Shown here piece after piece: positions 55,325 to 64,000 of a stretch of 64,000 nt of DNA. Both the position numbers and the translations under genes were made by a program. The stretch's first letter is position 1. Every line of letters begins with the position of its first letter. This stretch comes from Prostheceraeus crozeri (lineage: Eukaryota > Platyhelminthes > Polycladida > Euryleptidae): NCBI GenBank assembly GCA_907163375.1, contig CAJQUW010003400.1:310001-374000 (forward strand), given 5' to 3'. The notes under the pieces were generated by a model. The model did no database searches and was not told the origin of the DNA. It saw nothing but the letters and a program-made list of their open reading frames with translations.

Positions 55325-56230
55325 TATAGCTATATAGCGACATAGCTATACAGCGTTTCTAGAGTATCAATTGTCTCGACTTCACAAATCTTTAATGCTT
55401 CATAAGTTATTCTGTCAGGGCCACTTGTTTTCTGCGACTTGGATTCTTTAAGAGCATTTACAATTTCAGTTTTTGTAATTCTATTATTTAGATTATCAGC
55501 ATTTACTTGGCCTTGTAATATTTTTGGTAGACTGTTGCAAGACAAACATGTACTGCTTGATACCTTTAAGTCATTAGCTACAATGTAGGAATAAAAATCT
55601 GAAGCCTTTAATACACATTTGCGGTTAGTTTTTTAACAGCTTTATTTTCATTTATCAGTTGCCAATATTCTTTATGATCATTATTTTTTCTTGCAGGTGG
55701 TGCGCATGAATTTGCACCGTCTCTGTATTGCACGTTGCGTCAGCATACTTGCATTTCTTAAATTTCTTAATTTATTTATCTTTTCCAGTCTTCTATCCGC
55801 TTTCACTTTTTTATTTAAGATTCTTTTACTTTCCATCAGTCTACATAAATTTTCAGCTGTTGGGAATTCTTTCCATTGAGAAACATTCTTCCTATAACAT
55901 TTTCTAAATTTTCGTGTTTCACTTGAAAGAACAACTTTTCGAATTGGCTTTTTGATATTTTTTATGCAAATCGAATTAATTTTGCTTAGTTCATTATAGA
56001 TATTTTCAACCGACAGATCATTTTTCAAAATTTTTTTGTTTAGACCTTTACATCTTTCAATAAACTTTTTATGGTTAAAGCTATTTTTCATATCGCTTTT
56101 CCATTTATGAGGTTTGATTACTTTGGTATGATGGCAATCCTGATCAGGTTGATGATTTTGTTCCTCAAATTCTGATATCAATTTTATTTTTAATTCTATT
56201 ATCATTGGAGAGTGATCCGTATTCTGTATT
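55325..56230 (-). pseudogene. LINE ORF2 fragment (linker and start of RT)
   Basis: The minus-strand frame 56205-55681 (174 codons) is very Lys-rich, with KSDMKNSFNHKKFIERCKGL and FRKCYRKNVSQWKEFPTAEN, as in the segment between endonuclease and RT of several LINEs. A second frame, 55545-55330, has ITKTEIVNALKESKSQKTSG then PDRITYEALK, the conserved RT start (usual form KxxKSPGPDGIpyE). It ends there, with no palm motifs. The fragment is broken by a frame change around 55680, where a 50-bp block shared with 54693-54742 sits, and is truncated at both ends. Confidence 0.7.
55697..55746 (+). repeat. 50-bp conserved block, copy 2, inside the LINE fragment
   Basis: It is 47 of 50 identical to 54693-54742. 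Here it lies within the LINE linker region at the point where the minus-strand reading frame becomes unreadable, so it looks inserted or copied in. Directly before it the plus strand reads TTTTTTCTTGCAG. Its origin is unknown. Confidence 0.75.
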
Positions 56231-57239
56231 CTTCCTCTACTTTACAACTATCTCTGCATGGTGTTCACATAAATTATTTAACTTGACAGTATTCAACTAA
56301 CTGTTTTTATACAATTATACAAGTAATTCCTTACGTTTGATCCCTCCAAGATTTTACATATCCCTTGCTTTAGGATCTCAAAATTGTTTTTACATATTTT
56401 ACATATAACAAATGGCACTGATATAAATGATTAACATAAAATGTGTTTTTGCGATGCTCAGCATTTGACTACCAGGCATGTAATGGAATTCCCATCAACT
56501 GAAACTTCGGACTGCAAATTTGCCAACTGCATTCATGAATCCAAATACATGCAGATGCTCAAACTAAATTTCTTTGCTTGAAATATCATGAATGTTTATA
56601 ATATTCATAAATATCATAAATATGACTTAAGAAAATGCATATAGCAATGCACAACCATATAATTTATCCACTGGCACGATGTTCTCCTGATGCTATTTTT
56701 TTCAAAACTATCGATCGGCACAACTGCTTCAATTACTTAACTTCTAATTTTAATTGACTTTCAGTAGTATCAGTAGAGATAAATTCTTTATCTATGCTCG
56801 TTTACACTCGATGCAATTTAATTGTCTGATAATTATAGCAGAATGAATTTTAACTCCCATAAATAACAAATGTAAATTGTACCTTTTAATGATTTCATTC
56901 GCATGACGATGGCCAGCGTCGCTAAGCCGTTGGTCATAAAACCGTTGTCAAATTACACATTGACTTGCATCATAATTCTTCTGACCTATCATTAATCATT
57001 GCAAACTTATAAGTACTCAACTCAATCAACTAACTTCACTATAACATAGCAATCGATCAATTGATTGCAATTATTGACAGCTAATGTTTTAAAGCAATGG
57101 TAATTATTTGAAATTGACAGCAATCAATTGACTGCAAATTTAATTAATTGCAATAAATTGCAATGCAACTCAATTTTTGTAGCTCTCTTTTGTCAGATTA
57201 ACACAAGTATATTTCGTGTGAAAATACTGAACAGGGAGA
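56231..57239. other. AT-rich DNA, nothing recognised
   Basis: No gene or transposon end. ATTGATTGCAATTA-type words recur around 57055-57170 as low-complexity sequence. Confidence 0.45.
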
Positions 57240-58260
57240 TATTATTGACATAAGATAGCTACGGACAATTGTATTTATGGGCCATCAAAGGCTACAGGCC
57301 GGGACGGCGGTCGGTTCCATCTATCTTCTGATGTAGACATCAATTCAAATTTGAATATTGAGAGCAAATATTTCCCTTGTGTCCTAATGTCAGAGACCTG
57401 CACTTCGAAAGTCATCTTCAGCATCATGAATCAATCTACGTTCTTTTATCCATTGAATTTTTCATCTCCCGTTAGTGTCTGGCAGCAGAACAGTTGATAA
57501 AAGCCGCCGTTCGTAAAGACAATAGCACCGTAAGCCGTGTCCCAACCGATACGAAAGGAAATTCGTTCTTTCGGAGAAATTGACTGAGATGCGTCATGCG
57601 GACTCCTGGTGAGTCAGATGGATTTGTTTGTCATCTGCGGGAGATTCGGCTCAATATTATGCCTCTGTGCAATGATGTGTGAGGCGAAATGATAATCCCG
57701 GCCGACGATGAAGGTTTATCACGTCAGTCATGGACAACGAAGTAAGATGCCGCCAGCAACAAATAAAGGTGAAAGAGGAAATTTCATACACGGTCTGACG
57801 GTTGGTTGCATCTGATATTTGAAATTCGAATGCCAAAATATCTTCGGTTTTTAGAGAGAGGAAGAGGAGTGGTGCGAGAGAAAAGGATCCGCTGTCTCTA
57901 GCGCCTGCGCTTGCGCGTAGCAATCAAACAGTGAGATAATGTTTATCATGAATGCTCACGCATGTGTTAGGCAAAGATGTGCGAGAGAGAAGAGAGACTG
58001 AAGATTAGACAAATGTTTTTATCGTTGAGGCACGAATATAAGTCATCACGAAGAATTCATCATGTAAATGTACGAATTCAAACTTTCTTTATATTGTCAA
58101 TAATTAAAAGTGCGAATCCGCCGTACTATAGATGTAGATGGCCCATTGAAAAGAGCCTAGTCTCTAGAGCGAGCCGAGCCACACGCTGTAGCCGAGCCGG
58201 ACCGACGAGCCGCAGCAGTCTTGGGTAAAACATGGCTAGAATTTAACCGGGAAAGTCTAC
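57240..58260. promoter_or_regulatory. GC-richer segment with promoter-like motifs (tentative)
   Basis: This kilobase is richer in G+C and CpG than its surroundings. It contains GCGCCTGCGCTTGCGCG at about 57900-57916, which resembles two overlapping NRF-1 sites (GCGCNTGCGC), and further CpG clusters such as GAGCCGAGCC and GAGCCGGACCGACGAGCCGC at 58170-58212. No protein frame is convincing: 57923-57657 minus (88 codons) and 57977-58228 plus (83 codons) have no known domain. It might be a promoter or first-exon region of a host gene lying outside the window, or an old GC-rich repeat. Confidence 0.3.
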
Positions 58261-58793
58261 TACTGGCTGGCCTACATGTAGTTCGCAAATGATAGTCGAT
58301 GGAACATTTACTGTATAGAAATAAATTATACATCAATATATTAATGAGGAAACATTCATTTGATTATATTTGCCACCTCAGTCTTGCTTGAATTTAGCAA
58401 CGGTAGTATTGCAATCTTCTGGATAGTCCAGTTTGCATGGATGCCGGCTAGGTTGCTGCATTTCCTGCTGCGCCTTGTATCCTGCCGAATTTTTAAGCTA
58501 CTTTTTATTTATCGCTTTTCCCAAAAATCATAGGCATCTGTTAAATAATTAAATTTTAAGAGCGACGTTTTTCACTACGCTCGCTAATCTTTGAGAAAAA
58601 GCGTTAAAATAATGGTCCTTGATAGGTTATGAAGAGCCCAGCCTACCATGCTGTTATAATGCAATCCATCAACATTAGTAAACTTCTAGGCCTATATACT
58701 GAGGTCAGGCAAATGGCGTAGATGTTGCTTATATGCTACTTATGATACCAACCAAGGTATGCAGCTATTGCCCATTTTATTGTGTAATATCAA
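58261..58793. other. AT-rich DNA, nothing recognised
   Basis: No frames, repeats or RNA features were recognised. Confidence 0.4.
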
Positions 58794-59490
58794 ACATAGA
58801 GCGAGTATATTAGGTAGAATAGCAACTCATCAGTAGACACATTAATTAGATCGCCAATGTGTATGCAGCTTCGATCTAATTAAATTAACTCGTGTTGAGA
58901 CCCAGAACCAAATGTGAGATATGCAAATTGTTACACTTTTGCAGAAATCTACACGGATTTGACTGATCATGATAGCAATATACAGAAGGAAGAATAGTAT
59001 TCTACAAATCCTCCGGGTCATGAGAATCTTGGAGAGGCAATATGTTTGTTAAATTAGCAATTCGATGAGTGGCTACTTTAATATACTTAATATAATAATT
59101 AATATATAGTCTTAAAAATGTGCGTATTTTCTTGAACGTGATCATACCACAAACTAGTGCTACCTGCCACTGAAAGAGCAAAATATCAGAATCAAAGACA
59201 ATTATCATAATTAACTTTAAAATACGCAAACGGGTCCCCAATATTATTCAGATTCAAGAATTGAGACAAATTTAGTGAATCATAAAATCATGGCGATGAA
59301 AATTGAATTAAAAACTTGAAATTTTAGTCAAGAAGAACCGCAATATCCTAACCTTTCCATGAAGACTAATTGCATTATGAAGCGGTTCATGAAAGTTCCT
59401 TGATAATCATCTCAATTAAGATGCCTGCTAGCAATATTTTATTCCTTTTGATATCTTATAAGTTTCACACTACTTATATAGAGGTTTCAA
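58794..59490 (-). mobile_element. hAT-type non-autonomous element, family F2, copy 4 (inverted, partial)
   Basis: The left edge CATAGAGCGAGTATATTAGG is the reverse complement of the F2 right end. Family words follow in inverted order: ATGTGAGATATGCAAA, CACGGATTTGACTG, AATCCTCCGGGTCATGA, GCAAAATATCAGAATCAAAGACA, and finally CACTACTTATATAGAG at about 59470. The opposite terminal repeat is missing; similarity fades at about 59490. It holds no coding sequence. It lies 280 bp upstream of copy 2. Confidence 0.75.
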
Positions 59491-59770
59491 ATCGCTAGTA
59501 CAAAAACACAGGAATAATGAACTATTGACAATAAGGGATTGACATGATGCATTGTTTGCATATTTATATTAGAGGAATTCCCTGAGGCCCGATATAGGCA
59601 AGAAAAAGTTATTACCGATTCATATATTTGTCAGTTATAGAACTTAGAACACATGTGTCTGAGAACGAACCAGGGCGTCTGCCGGATTGTTGTTGGTGAA
59701 TTGTTTCAAATCGATAGCTTAAGTCGGGTGGAAAGAAGAGAAGCTAAAAGACATAAGTCATGGTTTGCGG

Positions 59771-60502
59771 CATAGAGTAGGGATATATAGGTAGAATGTT
59801 TTTATATGAAAATATTCAGTTTTTTGCGGAAAGATCGTTCCCGTGGTCCAAAAAATTATTTGTGCAGTTATAAAAAGTCAAAACTTTGCCAATTTATATA
59901 CTACCGAGATGACTCTCCTATATAAGTAGCATGAAACAATTTGGATATCAAAAGGAATGAATACATGTATTTGCTAATAAGCATCCTAACTAAGCGGAAA
60001 TCAAGCTGATTATCAAGGGAATTTCATGCATTGTATTATAATGAAAGTCTTTATGAAAAAGTCGCGATATTATTTGAGCCTTCTTGGCTGAAATTTCAAA
60101 TTTTTCATTCAATTTTCACCGGCATGATTTTATAATTCGATCACTAAATCCATGTTTCATTTCTTAGATCTGAATAGTGATGTGGACCCATTTACATCTT
60201 TCAATGTTAATTGAAGTCATTGTCTTTGATTATGTGAATTGCTAATTTTTACAAACATTAAATCTCCAAGGCTGTCATGACACTGAGAATCTGTAAAATA
60301 CCATCATTCCTTCTGTATTACAATCATGATTATTCAATAACGTTGTAATTTCTGCATAACTGCAAAAATTTGCATATCTCACATTTGGTAACAATTATCA
60401 GCTATGTCCCCCTCGAGTTCATTTAATGAAATCGAAAGTGTTCACACATTGGGGATTTAATATATGCTGAATTGCTACTCTACCTAATATACCTACTCTA
60501 TG
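59771..60502 (+). mobile_element. hAT-type non-autonomous element, family F2, copy 2
   Basis: The ends are CATAGAGTAGGGATATATAG and, reverse-complemented, CATAGAGTAGGTATATTAGG. A perfect 8-bp duplication GTTTGCGG lies at 59763-59770 and 60503-60510. At 732 bp this is the best uninterrupted reference for the family. It lacks the stretch around GTGGCAGGTTGCCTGTGA that copies 1 and 3 contain (near 8800 and 62635). Non-coding. CA...TG ends and an 8-bp duplication point to hAT. Confidence 0.9.
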
Positions 60503-60519
60503 GTTTGCGGCTTATTCTG

Positions 60520-61022
60520 TGTAGTGCGTACGGAGCTGTCATTGAAAAATGTGAGGGATTGTACTTGCATGCCTCTCGCTTATGGCTTCTCCGAGTGCCT
60601 CCCGGCATCATTGAATAGAAGCTGTCTTCATCGTTAACGGATAAACATTTGTAAAGCATTCATTAGATTAATTTTAGATAAAAAGAAAGAGTCATTACAT
60701 TTCAATTGTCAAAAAGAATAACTTTGTCAGGAAGCACGAGACTAATTCATCGATATTTATTGCGAGTTTATTCTTAAATGAATGCTATTGTTCTATGTCA
60801 ACAGTGTCCACTGCTAAATGCATGTCGTTGCATAATATCTCGCGCATTCATAATGCAGCTATTCTTTGATGAAGAAAGTTTCTATGCTTAATGAGAGAAG
60901 TCTGCGTTATTCTTCGTCTTCCAATCGAAATTTCAGATCGAAGGAAGAAAATCAGAAAAGTCTATTGCTTAGCTTCCGGTTCGGAAAAAGAGAGCCCAAT
61001 AAATTCTCAAGCCGCAGTTTAA
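60520..61022. other. Inter-element DNA, nothing recognised
   Basis: No feature was recognised between the two F2 copies. A 62-codon plus frame at 60866-61054 is Ser/Arg-rich and runs into the next transposon, so it is not a gene. Confidence 0.45.
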
Positions 61023-61030
61023 GCCTGAAA

Positions 61031-62976
61031 CATAGAGTAGGGATATATAGGTAGAGTGTCGACTCAAAAAAGTATCTGTATACAGTGAAAATTTTTATAT
61101 CAAAAGATTCAGTTTTTTGCGGAGATTACGTTTCCATCGTCCAAAAAATTATTTGAGCACTTTTGGAACAATTCAAAATTTGCTAATTTGAATACTACCG
61201 AGACGACTCTCCTATATAAGTAGCATGAAGCAATTTGGATATCAAAAGGAATGAATATTTGCTAATAAGCAGTGGCGTCGCGTGCGCCCAGACCATAGGC
61301 CTTCAATCGGCATTGGAATAGCTACTATTTCTATACCAGACATTTTTTATGTTACAACATTAATTTTCATAAAAGTTGAATTTTTAATTACAATTTCACG
61401 AACATTTTTTAAGGCCAAGTGAATGTGCACATGAGAAGTGATTGCTCATGTCTCTTAACCGCTTACTCAAGGAACTGATTACTATATCCCCTCTTTGTCA
61501 AGACCACATTTTCTCGAGAAAAAAGGAGGCAAGGTCAACAGTTTCTTGCGTTTCTCATGGCCGGTCAGCAACTCACATGTTTGAAATTTTGATGCATTAA
61601 AATGTCTTGTGTATTTCTTATTTCTTTCTCTGTGAGTACTTTCAATTTTTGTATCAGGTGCTGGCCTACCTTGCTTGACGACTGTCATCTTTTCAGTATA
61701 TCCCCTTCGGACGAAAGCGTGGTTATGATCTTATCTGCAGCACTAAACATAGCGTCACATCAATCATGTAAAAACAAATGATGGAATTCTTGGGTTTTCG
61801 AGTCAGATGCATTACTCTGCATTCATTGGAGAACGCTCATTATCTGATCGCAGTCTTGTCTGAACGACAGCCATCTGCTACTGTTGACGTAGTGGCCTCT
61901 CTGACACAAAGCGAATCCAGGAACAATTGGGTTGCGCTTCCCTTACTATATTTAGATACCGCGCCTCGATCAAGAATCGCGTAGAATTTCATTGCAAAAA
62001 TTGTCGAAGGCAAAGCATCATGTCTATCAGAAAAGCCAATATTGGCGCGGGCGCGTGCGCTTACTGCCTCACACGCACACAACTCTCTTTCGCTCTGTCT
62101 GAATATCAATGCTCCGTCTGAACACGCGACCAGCTTTTGTGTCTAATTGTTCGAAGAAAACACCTGTGATTCGAGCACTTGCTGCAAAACTGTTCAATGA
62201 GGTTGAGCGTCTGACTTTGAGACGGAAAGTTGTGCACAGCTGTCACGAGAAGCAATTGAATTTAAATGAATGATGACACTTTTCATTTTTATAATTGTTG
62301 GAAAATTATTTTTTGAGGATGCGCCGAAGGCCTCGCAGGTACGGAGAAGACGCCACTGCTAATAAGCATCCTAACTAAGCGGAAATCAAGCTGATTATCA
62401 AGGGAATTTCATGCATTGTATTATAATGAAAGTCTTTATGAAAAAGTCGCGATATTATTTGAGCCTTCTTGGCTGAAATTTCAAATTTTTCATTCAATTT
62501 TCACCGGCATGATTTTATGATTCGATCACTAAATCCATGTTTCATTTCTTAGATCTGAATAGTGATGTGGACCCATTTACATCTTTCAATGTTAATTGAA
62601 GTCATTGTCTTTGATTATGTGAATTGCTCTGCTAGTGGCAGGTTGCCTGTGACATGATCACGCTTAAGAAAATATTCTTGAGGTTGAACATCAAAGTGAT
62701 AAGAACCCATTGAATTGATAATTTAACAAACATTAAATCTCCAAGGCTGTCATGACACTGAGAATCTGTAAAATACCATCATTCCTTCTGCATTACAATC
62801 ATGATTATTCAATTCCGTGTTAATTTCTTCAGAACTGCAAAAATTTGCATATCTCACATTTGGTGACAATACCACATGTATCTCCTTTGAGTTCATTTAA
62901 TAAGTTCGAAAGTGTATACACTTTGGGGATTCAATAAATGCGGAGTTACCACTCTACCTAATATACCTACTCTAAG
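61031..62976 (+). mobile_element. hAT-type non-autonomous element, family F2, copy 3, split by another hAT
   Basis: It starts CATAGAGTAGGGATATATAG, like copy 2, and ends CCTACTCTAAG. A perfect 8-bp duplication GCCTGAAA flanks it (61023-61030 and 62977-62984). F2 sequence runs to 61269 and resumes at 62367 with CATCCTAACTAAGCGG. The 1.1 kb between is a different hAT element with its own duplication. Without that insertion the copy is about 850 bp. Confidence 0.9.
61270..62358 (-). mobile_element. hAT element nested in F2 copy 3
   Basis: The ends are CAGTGGCGTC and GACGCCACTG, a perfect 10-bp inverted repeat followed by AGGCCTT-like words further in. A perfect 8-bp duplication CTAATAAG lies at 61262-61269 and 62359-62366. 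CAGTGGCGT is a known style of hAT end. On the minus strand 61688-61482 reads RHFNASKFQTCELLTGHEKRKK and FFSRKCGLDKEGI, which resembles the TTF-type zinc-finger start of hAT transposases (WLTGxxxRxxLxCxPCLLF) in decayed form. The remaining frames are unrecognised. At 1089 bp it is an internally deleted copy. It is the youngest layer in this stack. Confidence 0.9.
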
Positions 62977-62984
62977 GCCTGAAA

Positions 62985-64000
62985 TCAGTTTGAGTCTTAG
63001 CAGAGATGTAAGCAGGTGTAAATTTCATAGTCCCCTACAAGCCAGTAAAACCTCGACATATCAGTGCTTTTTCCTCAGTTTGAATATATTCAGCTGATTC
63101 AATATATATATTATTAGTCAGAGGAAGCAGGTGAAAAATATTTGGTGAAGAAGAAAAATGGAAAAGAGAAGGAGAGTGAAAGCGCATAGTCAGCGGTGGG
63201 CAACGCGTGGACCGCGTACATTATGAGAATCGATGACGTAAAAAAGACTGACTCCGACTTCGAACTTTGGGAGGTGCATCTAAGGGTGAGGGATCCTCTT
63301 TAGAATTCCTCATTAATTAACAACAAAATGAGCAATATGATGGCACAAAAAAACAAAAATTCACGTTCTAATGATCAAACCATGCTCCTTTCGCAATGAA
63401 TATTTTCTCGTATAAGCGCTAAATGGTCATCACCTGCGAGAGTTTATGCTAGGTTACATAGCATTCGATGCCCTGCTGAGCATGTTTCTCAACGTAATAA
63501 ACCACGCCTCAATGAACTTAGAAAGGGAGTATATTAATTAGACTTTAACTACGAATGGAGGAATCCAACCGAAAGGTTTTGACAGGCCAACATTTTTTTC
63601 AAATATTCTTGCTGAATTTCATTTGTATACTGCTACACCAATATGCATTTCGCATACTCGATTGACATTACCACACGGCTACCACTTGTGCAGCCCATGC
63701 ACGGTTTTTGAAAGCCGTAAATGTTTGGGTGACATCTGTGCACGTATGTACATGTAGCATGATCAATAATTGTAGCAAAATCAATTATATCTTGTGCAGC
63801 TGTCAGGCGGATAGTTGCACTGTACTTGCAGACCGTTTTGTTTTTCGATGAAATAAGGTAATGACGGTCAAATCACCAATATAGTCAAATGACCGTTTAA
63901 TTACACAAAAGAAAGTCTTCCATGATTTGTTAAAGGCATATTTGCTCTTCAATGCTCTCAAGAATTGTAGAAAGTAAATTAACATTCCTTAAGATTGTAC
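62985..64000. other. Mixed DNA, nothing recognised
   Basis: No gene, terminal repeat or RNA feature was recognised up to the window edge. Frames are at most 61 codons. Confidence 0.4.

Noticed and set aside
62912-63097. Plus-strand frame crossing the F2 right end
   Set aside because: It begins inside a non-coding transposon and has no recognisable product.

Overview
The window looks like intergenic or intronic DNA of a large, AT-rich animal genome. I found no complete host gene, rRNA, tRNA or CRISPR. Nearly everything recognisable is a transposable element, usually broken, often with one element inside another. The mix (LINEs with apurinic or restriction-like endonucleases, hAT, mariner and Tc1 DNA transposons, a Ty3/Gypsy-like fossil, Penelope-type hammerhead ribozymes) and the frequent AGGCCTA-type words suggest a marine invertebrate. 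An echinoderm or another invertebrate deuterostome is a guess, not a demonstration.

Layout. 1-330: diverged 168-bp tandem duplication. 2207-4312: hAT miniature element (family F1) abutting a LINE reverse-transcriptase fragment. 5939-6524: old inverted copy of a second hAT-type family (F2). 6655-6885: repeat shared with 52150-52400. 6975-7690: second F1 copy. 8277-11285: F2 copy split by an internally deleted CR1-like LINE with ORF1 and endonuclease. 12204-12560: possible host exon, followed by the 3' end of a restriction-endonuclease-type LINE. 14725-17260: LINE relic split by a mariner with about 150-bp inverted repeats. 17779-19644: a second mariner. 20813-21254: a hammerhead-ribozyme element, an inverted pair of units flanked by a 12-bp direct repeat. 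21788-24062: five copies of a 16-bp near-palindrome, with a third F1 copy inserted among them. 24765-25250: GC-rich block of unknown nature. 25378-27104: inverted-repeat sequences. 27303-29876: degraded hAT (ZMYM/TTF-type) transposase with a likely intron. 29950-43450: mostly featureless AT-rich DNA. 43453-47531: Ty3/Gypsy-like fossil carrying a nested LINE. 48296-50290: fuller copy of the restriction-endonuclease-type LINE, split by a small DNA transposon. 51776-53139: Tc1 transposase split by a 487-bp insertion with a 15-bp target duplication. 55330-56230: LINE fragment. 57240-58260: GC-richer segment with promoter-like motifs. 58794-62976: three F2 copies, one hosting another hAT element.

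How the parts relate: there is no pathway here. The useful information is stratigraphic. Target-site duplications read directly (8 bp for hAT, TA for mariner, 12-15 bp for retroposons) show which element landed in which. The most interesting item is the hammerhead element. One ribozyme copy keeps every core residue, and its stem I differs from the other copy by two compensatory changes, which argues that the RNA fold was under selection before insertion.
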